Shown: positions 17,929 to 27,256, counted from the stretch's first letter. The stretch: 64,000 bases of DNA from an uncultured Ruegeria sp. (GCF_947497005.1 NZ_CANMFF010000001.1:186001-250000); one strand, 5' to 3'. Notes: generated by a model from the letters alone, not told the origin. Numbers and translations are program-made.

Positions 17929-20388
17929 ATGGACGACATCCTTCCGACGCATGTCCAAACCGTGATCATTGGCGGGGGATCTATCGGCGCGAACACGGCC
18001 TACCACCTTACTAAGCTCGGCCATACCGATGTTGTGGTTTTGGAACAGGGGCAACTGACATCAGGAACCACTTGGCACGCCGCAGGTCTGATTGTAGCCG
18101 GCCTTCTCAAGTCGGAAGCTGAGTGCGCCATCTACACGCATGGGCGGGACCTTTATGCGAACCTAGAGAAGGAAACCGGTATATCCACAGGTTTCCGCGA
18201 CGTTGGATATCTGCAAATTGCAACCAACGAAGAACGCCTGCATGAGATGCGCCGTGTCGCAGCCTTCATGCGGCGTTTTGGGATAAATAACCATGAAGTC
18301 TCGGTAAAAGAAGCGCAGGATATGTTCCCTATTGGGGACCTATCAGACGTCGTTGGAGCATTCCTAATTCCCGAGGACGGTCGGGCTAACCCTGTGGACG
18401 TGACAATGTCTCTGACCAAGGGAGCCAAAAACAGAGGCGCACGTTTCTACGAAGGCATGCGGGTTGAAGAGATTTTGGCCAGTAACGGCACCGCGACAGG
18501 GGTCCGCACCGCAAGTGGTCACACCATAGCAGCGGAAAATGTTGTGATCTGTGGTGGCATGTGGTCTCGCCAACTGGGTGCAAAACACGGTGTAAATCTA
18601 CCCCTCCAGGCGGCTGAACACTACTATCTGATAACGGAGAGTATCCCGGGCCTACCCCGCGATCTGCCTGTTCTGGAAGACCCTTCTACGTACACGTATT
18701 ACCGCGAAGAAGTCGGTGGGATGATGTTGGGGCTCTTTGAACCCGGCGCTGCGGCTTGGAAGCTCGATGGCATCCCGGATGAATGGCAATTTGGAGAGAT
18801 CGAGCCAGACTGGGAACGTGTTGGACCCGACCTGGAGAAGGCCTATTCGCGCGTACCTGACACCATGAACTACGGAGTGAAAAAACTATTCTGCGGACCG
18901 GAAAGCTTTACACCTGATCTTGCTCCGCTTGTTGGCCCGACGCCTGAACTGCGCAATCTCTGGGTTGCATGTGGGATGAACTCACTTGGCATCCTGAACG
19001 GCGCAGGCACAGGCATGGTTTTGGCCCATTGGATGGTGGATGGCTTGCCGCCAATCGATGTCACGGGCATCAACGTCAATCGCTTCTCCCGTGAAATGGC
19101 GACACCGGCTTTTCGACGCGACAGAACACCTGAATTGTTGGGAAAGCTCTTTGGTCAGCACTACCACAATGAGAACTACAAGACGGCCAGGAACGTTAAG
19201 CGTTCAGTGCTCTATGACCGTCTCAAACAGGCCGGAGCCTTTTTTGGCGAAGGAAATGGTTGGGAACAACCTGATTGGTTCGCACCAACACCCGAACAGG
19301 CCAAGGTCGAGAAATACAGTTGGTATCGCCAGAATTGGTTTGAATGGCACGCTGAAGAACACAGGGCAGCACGCGAGGATGTCGTCGTAATGGACATGAC
19401 ATCAATGGCGTGTTTCAGCGTCGAAGGCCCGGATGCCTGCGCCCTTCTCTCTCGCCTTTCTTGCAATGAAGTCGATGTTGAACCCGGTCGCGTTGTCTAC
19501 ACAGCCTGGGCAAACGAACGAGGTGGGTTTGAGGCTGACCTTACAGTTACCCGACTATCCGATCAGAAATACTGGGTCATCGTGGGTGAAAACTCGGCGG
19601 GTCACACCGAAATGCGCATGCGACTGCACATTCTGGGCGATGAGAACGTTGTTATCACAGACATCACCGCAGGGCGCTGCCAAATCAACATTCACGGTCC
19701 AAAGTCACGCGAACTTTTGAGCAGAATATCTGGTGCTGATTTGTCCGACGAAGGTTTTCCCTTCATGACTGCTCGAGAAATCGACATCGGGTACGCCGTA
19801 GCTATGGCCTATCGCGTGACCTTTATCGGCGAACTAGGCTGGGAACTTCACGTGCCTGCCACTCAGGCAGTACAGTCTTACGATCTGATTATGGATGAAG
19901 GTCGTGATTTGGGCGTTCGCAATGCCGGGATGCAAACCCTTAACTCCCTGCGCCTCGAGAAGGCTTACCGTGACTTCGGAATTGATGTGGACAACACAGA
20001 CAACCCAATTGAGGCCGAGCTTGGGTTTGCCATCAAACTGGACAAACCCGGTGGCTTCATCGGCAGGGAAGCACTAACCGCAATCAAAGCAAAAGGCACG
20101 CCCAAGAACCGAATGTTGCAGTTCCTGCTCAAAGACCCAGAGCCTCTCATGTACGGCAACGAGATGATTTATCTAAACGGCAAGGAAGTCGGATATATTC
20201 AAGTTGGTGGATATGGGCACACTCTCGGCGCTGCTGTCGGTATTGGTTTTGCAGAGATTGGCGAACCGTTGACTGCAGACGTAGTCGCAACGGGGCAATG
20301 GCAGGTCGAAATTGCCGACGAGAAATACGACGCTACCGCCTCGTTAAGGCCGCTTTATGACCCCGTCATGCAAAAGGTAAAGTGTTGA
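17929..20388 (+). CDS. Dimethylglycine/sarcosine dehydrogenase-like FAD-GcvT fusion protein
   Basis: This 819-aa protein has the two-part layout of dimethylglycine and sarcosine dehydrogenases. The N-terminal DAO domain starts VIIGGGSIGANTAYHLTKLG. SGTTWHAAGL carries the Trp-His pair whose His (about residue 50) binds FAD covalently in the family. The C-terminal half, from about residue 430, is a GcvT-type folate-binding domain with INIHGPKSRELLSRISG and GELGWELHVP. It oxidises an N-methyl group and hands the carbon to tetrahydrofolate. It is preceded by the operator at 17846 and transcribed alone, with the copy 3 regulator convergent 25 bp away. The exact N-methyl substrate cannot be fixed, because many Rhodobacterales have several such paralogs. 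Confidence 0.9.
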   Translation: MDDILPTHVQTVIIGGGSIGANTAYHLTKLGHTDVVVLEQGQLTSGTTWHAAGLIVAGLLKSEAECAIYTHGRDLYANLEKETGISTGFRDVGYLQIATNEERLHEMRRVAAFMRRFGINNHEVSVKEAQDMFPIGDLSDVVGAFLIPEDGRANPVDVTMSLTKGAKNRGARFYEGMRVEEILASNGTATGVRTASGHTIAAENVVICGGMWSRQLGAKHGVNLPLQAAEHYYLITESIPGLPRDLPVLEDPSTYTYYREEVGGMMLGLFEPGAAAWKLDGIPDEWQFGEIEPDWERVGPDLEKAYSRVPDTMNYGVKKLFCGPESFTPDLAPLVGPTPELRNLWVACGMNSLGILNGAGTGMVLAHWMVDGLPPIDVTGINVNRFSREMATPAFRRDRTPELLGKLFGQHYHNENYKTARNVKRSVLYDRLKQAGAFFGEGNGWEQPDWFAPTPEQAKVEKYSWYRQNWFEWHAEEHRAAREDVVVMDMTSMACFSVEGPDACALLSRLSCNEVDVEPGRVVYTAWANERGGFEADLTVTRLSDQKYWVIVGENSAGHTEMRMRLHILGDENVVITDITAGRCQINIHGPKSRELLSRISGADLSDEGFPFMTAREIDIGYAVAMAYRVTFIGELGWELHVPATQAVQSYDLIMDEGRDLGVRNAGMQTLNSLRLEKAYRDFGIDVDNTDNPIEAELGFAIKLDKPGGFIGREALTAIKAKGTPKNRMLQFLLKDPEPLMYGNEMIYLNGKEVGYIQVGGYGHTLGAAVGIGFAEIGEPLTADVVATGQWQVEIADEKYDATASLRPLYDPVMQKVKC

Positions 20389-20413
20389 AGTACTACTGTT
20401 CGAGGCTTTTAGC

Positions 20414-21046
20414 TCAGACAGGAAAGTGTTTTGGGAAAAACCGCGACAGCGAAAGCATGCAAACATCCCTGAATTTCCGACGATCAGCCACATTGGGATA
20501 CAACATCAAGCTAAGCCAGGCCCCATCAGACATCGCCTCTACAGCACGGGCTGTTTTCTCTGGATCAAGATCGTCATAACCACCATCGGCAATCAATTCA
20601 CCACACAGTTGCAGAATTCGATCGTATCTTTCATTGTCGTATTTATTGTGTATTTTCAAATAATTAGGGCGATACTTTGCTTGACCCCAGAAAGCAAACC
20701 AGACAGCCAAGCGCTTGTGGGTGCAGATGCTTTTGTCAAAATCCGCTCGAATGATGGCAGCCAGCCTATGTGCGGCTGTAGGTTCCGCATCGTCGTAAGA
20801 CTTTAGCCAATTCTCATAATGTTCTTGTGCAAGGAAACCCAGCGCAGCGTCATACAGTGCTTCCTTGCTGTCGAAGTGATAGTTCACAACGCCGTGAGAC
20901 AGATTGGCAGTTTCGGTCACATGTTTAAGCGTCGTGTCAGAAAACCCGCGTTTCGAGATCGAGTCGATGGCCGCCATAATCAACTGCAAGCGACGAACTT
21001 CAGGAGGTTCGGTGCGTCGTTTTTTCTGAAGCTCATGCGTCTCCAT
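20414..21046 (-). CDS. TetR-family regulator, BetI-like (copy 3)
   Basis: This is a 210-aa regulator, closely similar in layout to copy 1. It has a helix-turn-helix with IDSISKRGFSDTTLKHV and HGVVNYHFDSKEALYD, then the ligand-domain pattern RADFDKSICTHKRLAVW and FAFWGQAK. The ATG at 21046 has GAGAGGAG upstream. It is the last gene of the ABC-transporter operon, starting one base after the permease stop, so it is made along with the transporter. The operator at 25492, upstream of that operon, is its most likely target. Confidence 0.9.
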   Translation of the reverse strand: METHELQKKRRTEPPEVRRLQLIMAAIDSISKRGFSDTTLKHVTETANLSHGVVNYHFDSKEALYDAALGFLAQEHYENWLKSYDDAEPTAAHRLAAIIRADFDKSICTHKRLAVWFAFWGQAKYRPNYLKIHNKYDNERYDRILQLCGELIADGGYDDLDPEKTARAVEAMSDGAWLSLMLYPNVADRRKFRDVCMLSLSRFFPKHFPV

Positions 21047-21047
21047 T

Positions 21048-21890
21048 TTAACTCTCCTCTCGTTCGGCCATTTGCCTGTCCAGCAAATCCGCTCTCTGTT
21101 GCCGGAACATAACTATAGCTGCGATAGCGACACAAATGGCAATCACAAGGATCATGATGGTCGCCAGCGCATTAATATCCGGCCTGAGGCCTAGTCGAAT
21201 GCGCGAAAAGATCAAAATTGGCAAGGTATTTGCACCTGGTCCAGTAACAAAACTTGCTATGACCAGGTCATCGAGAGACAGAGTAAACGCCAATAGCCAG
21301 CCGGAAATAAGGGCTGGTGTCAGCTGTGGGATCGTGATGGCAGTCAGAACTTTGAAAGGTTTTGCTCCAAGATCGGCAGCCGCTTCTTCCAAAGTTTGCC
21401 CCACGCCGGTCAAACGTGCCTGAATTGTCACCGCCACGTAAGCCATTGAAAAGGTTATATGCGCGATCGTAATCGTCGCAAAACCACGTTCCGCCGGCCA
21501 TCCGATCAACTGGTTCAGGGAAATAAAGAAAACCAACAAGGACAATCCGGTTATCACCTCGGGCATCACCAAAGGGGCGACCAACATACCACCAAACAAC
21601 GTCCGCCCTTTGAACCGCCCAAAGCGCACCATAGCCAGTCCTGCCAAGGTTCCGAGCGCTGTCGCAAAAGTAGCGTTCACAACAGCAATCTGAAGACTGA
21701 GTGCAACAGCACTCCAGACTTCGGCAGATTGGAAGAGCTCCTTGTACCAACGCAGGGACCATCCTCCCCAAACAGGTACGAGTTTGGAGTAGTTGAACGA
21801 GTAAATGACCAAAAGGATCATCGGGATGTAAAAGAATGCCAATCCCAAGGTCAGCATGATGGTCAAAAAGCGGGAGCGTTTAGCGTACAT
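21048..21890 (-). CDS. ABC transporter permease, PotC/PotI-like
   Basis: This 280-aa inner-membrane protein has about six helices. The cytoplasmic EAA loop that contacts the ATPase is visible as EEAAADLGAKPFKVLTAIT. The N-terminal helix FLTIMLTLGLAFFYIPMILLV is typical of spermidine/putrescine permease II. It forms the pore with the 21891-22853 product and is encoded right after it. Genes upstream supply the ATPase and binding protein; the regulator follows immediately. Confidence 0.92.
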   Translation of the reverse strand: MYAKRSRFLTIMLTLGLAFFYIPMILLVIYSFNYSKLVPVWGGWSLRWYKELFQSAEVWSAVALSLQIAVVNATFATALGTLAGLAMVRFGRFKGRTLFGGMLVAPLVMPEVITGLSLLVFFISLNQLIGWPAERGFATITIAHITFSMAYVAVTIQARLTGVGQTLEEAAADLGAKPFKVLTAITIPQLTPALISGWLLAFTLSLDDLVIASFVTGPGANTLPILIFSRIRLGLRPDINALATIMILVIAICVAIAAIVMFRQQRADLLDRQMAEREES

Positions 21891-22853
21891 TTATTGCTCC
21901 TCCGATGCTTTGCCCTGGTAGTGCTGGAACACCATGATGGGCAGTACCAGAATGATAAGCAGAACAATCGCCACCGCCGCAGCGACCGGCCAATCACTGT
22001 TTCTAGAGAACTCATTGTAGAGAACCCGGCCAATCATCTGCACGTTCCCGCCCCCCAACAGGTCGGGGATAACGTACTCCCCGGTCGCAGGGATGAAGAC
22101 TAACAACGAACCAGCGACAATACCGGGCATCGTCAGCGGCAAAGTAATTTTGAAAAACGTGTTCGTTGGCCGGGACCCAAGATCGGCTGCCGCTTCGTTC
22201 AGACTGTTGTCCAACTTCTCCATATTCGCGTAGAGCGGCAGGATCATGAACGGCATATAAGTATAGACGATCCCGATATAAACGGCGAATTCCGTGTACA
22301 GCATGCGGATCGGCTCGTCGATTATACCCAGCGCTATCAGAAGATTGTTGATCGTGCCTTGATCCGCAAGCAGGCCCATCCATGAATAGACCCGCAATAA
22401 GAAAGACGTCCAAAACGGAAGAATTATAGCAAACAACAATAGCGGCTTCGCGACCGGCCCTGATCGCACGATTGCATAGGCAATTGGGTAACCAAACAAG
22501 AGGCAAAACAACGTGGAAGTCGCTGAAATTTTGATAGAATTGACGTAAGTATCAAAGTACAGGCTGTCTTCCCAGATGTAGATAAAATTGTCGAATACTA
22601 GACGGATCGTCACGATCCCGTCGCCCGTCCACTCAATCAAACTGGTGAATGGAGGGCTTGCAATCGCTAGCTCGGCCAAGCTTATTTTGGTAACGATAAA
22701 GAACGGCGCTAGAAAGAAAACGAGCAGCCAGAAGAACGGCAAGACGGTAACGATCTGACGCCACCTGCTTTGTATACGCCGCATTGCCAAACGGAGTATT
22801 GGCTGTCGTTCAACCGGAAGCGGTTCGGACATATCCTCCGTGAAATCCGTCAT
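21891..22853 (-). CDS. ABC transporter permease, PotB/PotH-like
   Basis: This is a 320-aa permease I of a polyamine-type importer. A cytoplasmic tail of about 35 residues precedes the first helix (ITVLPFFWLLVFFLAPFFIV, approximate). The EAA loop is LNEAAADLGSRPTNTFFKIT. Its ATG overlaps the ATPase stop by 4 bp, showing coupled translation. The hydrophobic segments number about six, as expected. Confidence 0.92.
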   Translation of the reverse strand: MTDFTEDMSEPLPVERQPILRLAMRRIQSRWRQIVTVLPFFWLLVFFLAPFFIVTKISLAELAIASPPFTSLIEWTGDGIVTIRLVFDNFIYIWEDSLYFDTYVNSIKISATSTLFCLLFGYPIAYAIVRSGPVAKPLLLFAIILPFWTSFLLRVYSWMGLLADQGTINNLLIALGIIDEPIRMLYTEFAVYIGIVYTYMPFMILPLYANMEKLDNSLNEAAADLGSRPTNTFFKITLPLTMPGIVAGSLLVFIPATGEYVIPDLLGGGNVQMIGRVLYNEFSRNSDWPVAAAVAIVLLIILVLPIMVFQHYQGKASEEQ

Positions 22854-23992
22854 GAGTGGAGCAACATGGCGCTAGACGGATCCCAGCTAATATTCACTTT
22901 GTCTTCCCAAGTTATTCGCTGTGTAGCCTGCGTCGGGCGAGACTGATTAGGTCGAGTGACGTCGAAGACTTCGCCGTTGGGAAGCCTTACCTTGTAGATT
23001 GATGTCTCTCCCAAATACCCAACGTCGTCGATGACTGCCGATGTCTGATTAGAGCCTTCAGCGGCCTCATCCGATTTCTCAAGACGAATTTTTTCTGGCC
23101 TCAACGCGACCCAAATTTTGCTGCCAACCTTTACCGAATGACCGTGATCGATAAAAACCTCGCAGAACTCGGTCTCAACCCGAACATGGTCCGCCCCGTC
23201 CTCGGTTACCCTGCCCTCAAAAATATTTGCTGACCCAATGAAGTCAGCGACAAAGCGGGATTCAGGGAACTCATAGATCTCTGTTGGCGTGCCAATCTGC
23301 TTGAAACGACCCGCGTCCATGACAGCCATTCTCGAGGACAAGGTCATTGCTTCTTCCTGATCGTGGGTCACAACGATAAACGTGACACCGACCTTGTCCT
23401 GAATGTTTGCGAGTTCAAACTGCGTTTGCTTACGCAGTTTCTTGTCAAGCGCAGCCAAAGGTTCATCCAAGAGCAGCAACTTGGGACGTTTGACTAAGGC
23501 CCGTGCCAAAGCAACGCGCTGACGTTGTCCGCCAGATAATTGCTTGGGTTTTCTCTTTTTGAAATCTTCCAGCTCAACGAGCTTAAGGATGTCGTGAACC
23601 CTGTCCGCTAAGTCGAACTTGGGGATATGGTCTTGCTCCAACCCGAAGGCCACATTTTTTTCGACGGTCATATGCGGGAACAACGCATAGCTTTGGAACA
23701 TCATGTTGGTTGGACGTTCGTAGGCGGGCACATCGGCCATATCGACACCGTCGATCGTAATTGTGCCTGCGTTCAAATCCTCAAACCCTGCAAGCATTCT
23801 GAGCAGTGTCGACTTTCCGCATCCTGATCCACCCAGAAGGCAGAATAACTCTCCTTTGTAGATATCAAGATCGACGTTATCGACCGCAGTCACTTCACCG
23901 TATTTCTTGGTTACACCTCTGATTTGGACCAAGGGTTGCTGCTCTTTTTGCTCGAGCCAAGGTGCTGCACTGACAGTTGTGGAAACAGTCAA
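22850..23992 (-). CDS. ABC transporter ATP-binding protein, PotA/PotG-like
   Basis: This is a 380-aa ATPase. The Walker A motif is LLGGSGCGKSTLLRML, the signature is LSGGQRQRVALARAL, Walker B is LLLDEPLAALD and the switch His is in VVTHDQEEAM. The C-terminal ~130 residues form the TOBE regulatory domain of the CUT1/polyamine subfamily. It starts at a TTG with a weak CGAGG site. The N-terminal 20 residues are an unconserved extension. It powers uptake by the two permeases encoded downstream. Confidence 0.93.
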   Translation of the reverse strand: MTVSTTVSAAPWLEQKEQQPLVQIRGVTKKYGEVTAVDNVDLDIYKGELFCLLGGSGCGKSTLLRMLAGFEDLNAGTITIDGVDMADVPAYERPTNMMFQSYALFPHMTVEKNVAFGLEQDHIPKFDLADRVHDILKLVELEDFKKRKPKQLSGGQRQRVALARALVKRPKLLLLDEPLAALDKKLRKQTQFELANIQDKVGVTFIVVTHDQEEAMTLSSRMAVMDAGRFKQIGTPTEIYEFPESRFVADFIGSANIFEGRVTEDGADHVRVETEFCEVFIDHGHSVKVGSKIWVALRPEKIRLEKSDEAAEGSNQTSAVIDDVGYLGETSIYKVRLPNGEVFDVTRPNQSRPTQATQRITWEDKVNISWDPSSAMLLHS

Positions 23993-24027
23993 TTTGGGCC
24001 TCGCAGTCTGCCAGTATGGATTGGAGG

Positions 24028-24062
24028 GTGCAGTAGCGATCCGATGGGAACCGCTACTGCAC
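24028..24062 (-). promoter_or_regulatory. Intercistronic hairpin between binding protein and ATPase genes
   Basis: An 11-bp perfect inverted repeat (GTGCAGTAGCG and CGCTACTGCAC) is separated by 13 bases. No T-run follows on the minus strand, so it is not a classical terminator. Hairpins at this place commonly protect the upstream message and lower expression of distal genes, keeping the binding protein in excess; that role is inferred. Confidence 0.72.
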
Positions 24063-24079
24063 TTGCCAGTGTGAGTGGA

Positions 24080-25189
24080 TCAGTTACCGGCCTTGAAGTC
24101 AGTCCAGGTGCGCGTCTGCAAACGCTCGACCTTGGGAGGAAGAACCGCAGTCGTATACATCTTGGCAACCTGATCTGATGTCGGGAAAGCGGCCGGGCTA
24201 GACGTGACGGCTTCATCAACCATTGGTTTGGCTGTCAGGTTGGCAGTCGCATACCAAGTGAAGTTACTATCATTGGCTCCAACCTCAGGTCGCATCATGT
24301 AATTGAGGAAAAGATGTGCGTCTTCCTTGTTGGCAGCGTCTTGCGGGATCAGCCAGCCATCAATCCATAGCTGTGCTGTGCGATCACCTTCGGGCAAAAA
24401 GAAGTCTAGCACGACACCAGTATCGGCTTCAGCTGCACCGGACATCGCAAGAAGGCCATCCGGGCCCCAAGTGGTTGAGACACAGAACTCTTTCTGAGGC
24501 ATCCGCTGATATGCATAGTTATCGAAGGTTTTGATGTACGGCCTAATTTCCGCCAGCATCTCCCCAACTTTCTCATAGTCTTCCTTGTTTGTGGAGTTTG
24601 CATCCAAACCCATATGCGCCAAAGCCATTGGAATGATGTCGCCCGGAGAATCCAAGAACGAAACGCCACACTTGGACAGCTCTTTCATGTGCACAGGGTC
24701 GAACACCATATCCATCGATCCGATGGGGGCGTCAGGATACGTCTCTTTCACCAATTCTTCGTTGTATGTGACCCCGTGCGTTCCCCACATATACGGAATG
24801 AAGTGCTGGTTGCCTGGATCCCACTCGCTGGCCAGCTGTTCCAAAATGGCCGGATCAATGTGCTTAATGTTATCGAGCTTCGACATATCAAGTGGAGCGA
24901 CGATTCCCGCCTTAATCAGCCGAGCCGTATCACTGCCGGCATGACTAACCACGTCATATCCGCTGTTTCCTGCCAGCAGCTTGGCATCAATTGCTTCGGC
25001 AGAGTCATACGGATCATAAATAACTTTGATGCCGTATTCTTTTTCGAAATTCTCAATAGTGTCTTCAGCGATGTACTCTCCCCAATTCGTAACCTTCAAC
25101 ACACGCTCTTGCGCGAATGCCGATCCCGACATTGCAGTAGCCGTTACTGCTAAAACTGTAATCCCGGCAACTTTCCTGATTGAGCTCAT
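24080..25189 (-). CDS. ABC transporter substrate-binding protein, PotD/PotF-like
   Basis: This is a 369-aa periplasmic protein. A Sec signal peptide with hydrophobic core ITVLAVTATAMSGSAFA ends at an AXA site near residue 28. The mature start VLKVTNWGEYIAEDT holds the Trp and acidic residue that in PotD/PotF cradle the amine. Further on are SGYDVVSHAG and the acidic loop TWGPDG. These features predict a cationic ligand such as a polyamine or a betaine-like amine. The ATG at 25189 is selected over 25252 because AGGAAG precedes it and the signal peptide begins there. It is first in the operon, behind the operator at 25492. Confidence 0.92.
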   Translation of the reverse strand: MSSIRKVAGITVLAVTATAMSGSAFAQERVLKVTNWGEYIAEDTIENFEKEYGIKVIYDPYDSAEAIDAKLLAGNSGYDVVSHAGSDTARLIKAGIVAPLDMSKLDNIKHIDPAILEQLASEWDPGNQHFIPYMWGTHGVTYNEELVKETYPDAPIGSMDMVFDPVHMKELSKCGVSFLDSPGDIIPMALAHMGLDANSTNKEDYEKVGEMLAEIRPYIKTFDNYAYQRMPQKEFCVSTTWGPDGLLAMSGAAEADTGVVLDFFLPEGDRTAQLWIDGWLIPQDAANKEDAHLFLNYMMRPEVGANDSNFTWYATANLTAKPMVDEAVTSSPAAFPTSDQVAKMYTTAVLPPKVERLQTRTWTDFKAGN

Positions 25190-25330
25190 GATTTCGCTTC
25201 CTCTCCCTGAGTGGTGGCTGCAGCAATTTCGCTTGCCTTGTCTGCTAGACACTATTTCGAATGATCGCGCCCTGCGTCGCGGGCGCGATCATTATGCACC
25301 CCATCCCCCTCCAGCCGTCATATTTTTATC

Positions 25331-25348
25331 TGACTGGTCATTCAGAAC
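25331..25348. promoter_or_regulatory. Degenerate operator half-site
   Basis: The left part TGA-C-TGG-TCAT-TCA fits the motif of the three strong palindromes with one mismatch, but the last half-site is lost. It sits between the strong operator and the binding-protein gene and could be a weak second contact. Confidence 0.3.
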
Positions 25349-25491
25349 GGTAGTCTGATGAATTCTTCGCTGTCAAGCTCAGCCGGAAAGATTTTGATCA
25401 AATCCCCGCAAACTGTTAAATTTGAACAAAACTTATGCAAATACAGTGAAAATCACTATGCTAAATCGTCTTCGAGAATTATTTCGAATCT

Positions 25492-25519
25492 TTTTCTGAA
25501 TGATCATTCAGTCAGAAAA
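25492..25519. promoter_or_regulatory. Candidate TetR operator between transporter operon and Rieske gene
   Basis: The core at 25497-25514 reads TGA-A-TGA-TCAT-TCA-G-TCA, with TTTTC/GAAAA arms extending the dyad to 28 bp. The inner 16 bp form a perfect palindrome. It lies 61 bp before the Rieske start and about 300 bp before the binding-protein start, so it is placed to control the divergent pair. Confidence 0.78.
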
Positions 25520-25579
25520 TGTTGACGCTCAACCCAAACTGAGCGAAACCTACAGTTACTTGAAGGGTGGCTAACCAAG

Positions 25580-26863
25580 TTGAGCATTCAAGATTGTATG
25601 CTTGAACTCGCCTACCCAGTTGAAACATTGACTGACCAAGTCAAAATTAAGCGGATTGCACAGATGCGCGACGAAGCCAGAAATACCGAAATTCCCGCCA
25701 ATTGGGACCGGCGCGGGCTGCCCGGGTGGTGCTACCACAGCGCCGCTCTTCTTGAGCTCGAGAAGAGCGAACTCTTCAAAACTCATTGGCAAATCGCCTG
25801 CCATGTTTCGGATCTTCCGGAACCCGGTAGCTTTTTTTGTTTCGACATGTGCGGTGAACGTGCCTTGATCTTGCAGGACAGTAACTCGGACATTCGCGCA
25901 TTTCTAAACGTTTGTCGTCACCGCGGCTCTCGGCTGGTTTCTAAAGAGCAAGGAAAATGTGCAAACGCTCTGGTCTGCCCATTTCACGGCTGGGTTTACA
26001 ATCTTGATGGAACGTTGCGTGGCGCCGCCCGCCCCGAGTCCTTCCCCGATCTCGACAAGCACGAGTTTGGCCTGAAAGAAATCGAAATGGAAATCTGGCA
26101 AGGTTTTGTCTTTGTCCGATTCAAACCCGGCCCCCAGCCATCGGTAGCGGAACTTCTTGCCCCGATTGAACAGGAAATCTCTGCCTACAAAATGGCCGAA
26201 CATGTTCCGACGGACGGGATATGGACGGAGGAGACTCCGGTAAACTGGAAATCAATCAGAGATGTCGACAACGAAGGATATCATGTCCCTCTCGCGCACC
26301 CTGCCCTTCAGGACTTATATGGCTCGACTTACGCAGACGAACCATATGTCGATGGCATCTCACGCTCCGATGGAAAATTTACTCCGACGAAGGGTCGTAG
26401 GTGGGCCGTTCGCAACTACAAGAAATTCACAAAGCCACAGCCTCACCTGCCTGAGTACTTGCACAAAACTTGGCTTTATTACGGCATTTTTCCAAATGCG
26501 GTAATAGCGTTCACGCCTGAGACAACCCTGTTTTATCAAGAATTTCCCGTTACGACAGAAAAGTCCATCCTTCGAAGCGCAACATACCGAAACCCAAACG
26601 AAGACCGCCAACAAAAAGCGGCACGGTACCTTGCCGGTCGGATTGATCGAGAAACAGTGGAAGAAGATATTCAGCTGACGATATGGTCCAACGAAGCCAT
26701 GGCTTCAGAGGCTTTTGAGGGCTTCTATCTTTCTGATCTGGAGTACGGCGTGCGCTCCCATCACGACCATTTGAGGAAAATTCTACCCATCTATAACTCT
26801 GAAGTAACGCCCGGAGAGGATGAAGTTGCCTCGTTGAATGACGCATTGTCAACTGAGCCGTAA
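25580..26863 (+). CDS. Rieske non-heme iron oxygenase, alpha subunit (N-demethylase type)
   Basis: This is a 427-aa ring-hydroxylating-type oxygenase. The Rieske [2Fe-2S] ligands are C112 and H114 (CRHRGS) and C133 and H136 (CPFHGW). The mononuclear iron site lies in NWKSIRDVDNEGYHVPLAH (H235, H240). Family members remove N-methyl groups from betaines such as stachydrine, carnitine or glycine betaine, or hydroxylate aromatics. Context favours demethylation of a quaternary amine. It starts at TTG 25580, with AAGGGT about 11 bases upstream. No ferredoxin or reductase gene is adjacent, so electrons must come from elsewhere. Confidence 0.88.
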   Translation: MSIQDCMLELAYPVETLTDQVKIKRIAQMRDEARNTEIPANWDRRGLPGWCYHSAALLELEKSELFKTHWQIACHVSDLPEPGSFFCFDMCGERALILQDSNSDIRAFLNVCRHRGSRLVSKEQGKCANALVCPFHGWVYNLDGTLRGAARPESFPDLDKHEFGLKEIEMEIWQGFVFVRFKPGPQPSVAELLAPIEQEISAYKMAEHVPTDGIWTEETPVNWKSIRDVDNEGYHVPLAHPALQDLYGSTYADEPYVDGISRSDGKFTPTKGRRWAVRNYKKFTKPQPHLPEYLHKTWLYYGIFPNAVIAFTPETTLFYQEFPVTTEKSILRSATYRNPNEDRQQKAARYLAGRIDRETVEEDIQLTIWSNEAMASEAFEGFYLSDLEYGVRSHHDHLRKILPIYNSEVTPGEDEVASLNDALSTEP

Positions 26864-26886
26864 TCGTGACTAAAGGTATTTTCAAA

Positions 26887-27129
26887 ATGTCGGAAGCAAA
26901 AACTCAAACGCAGTTCCTGACAACGACGATCGGAACGCCTGGTTCTGGCGCCACAAGGTATGCCGCAGCGATGTATTTTTTTAAGAACGGCAAGCTTTCT
27001 GCTGAAATGTTGGAAATATACCGGAGATGCAGCAAGTTTGACACGGATGATCCGCTCGATCTTGCTAGATACGAGGGCGTTTCAATTCCAGAATTTGTTT
27101 GCGATTTAAGCTCAAACGCCGACGCATGA
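26887..27129 (+). CDS. Small hypothetical protein next to the Rieske oxygenase
   Basis: This is an 80-aa soluble protein, not recognised. It has two conserved-looking segments, GSGATRYAAAMYFFKNGKLS and LEIYRRCSKFDTDDP. The second contains one Cys, and another Cys lies at the C-terminus. The ATG at 26887 is preferred because AAAGG precedes it by 9-10 bases; a GTG at 26866 is possible. It begins 24 bp after the oxygenase stop and precedes the monoamine oxidase, so it is probably co-expressed with them. It has no Fe-S ligand set, so it is not a ferredoxin. Confidence 0.65.
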   Translation: MSEAKTQTQFLTTTIGTPGSGATRYAAAMYFFKNGKLSAEMLEIYRRCSKFDTDDPLDLARYEGVSIPEFVCDLSSNADA

Positions 27130-27256
27130 CTGCTTCTGCACAAATTACAAAATTCTTGGACAATTCAGAACCCTGTAAGGTCTCACGAAGCCGAAAAAGC
27201 GAAAGCTCACTCCGGAAATTGTCTCTCAGGTCACTTTATTTGTTGGAGCGAAATCG

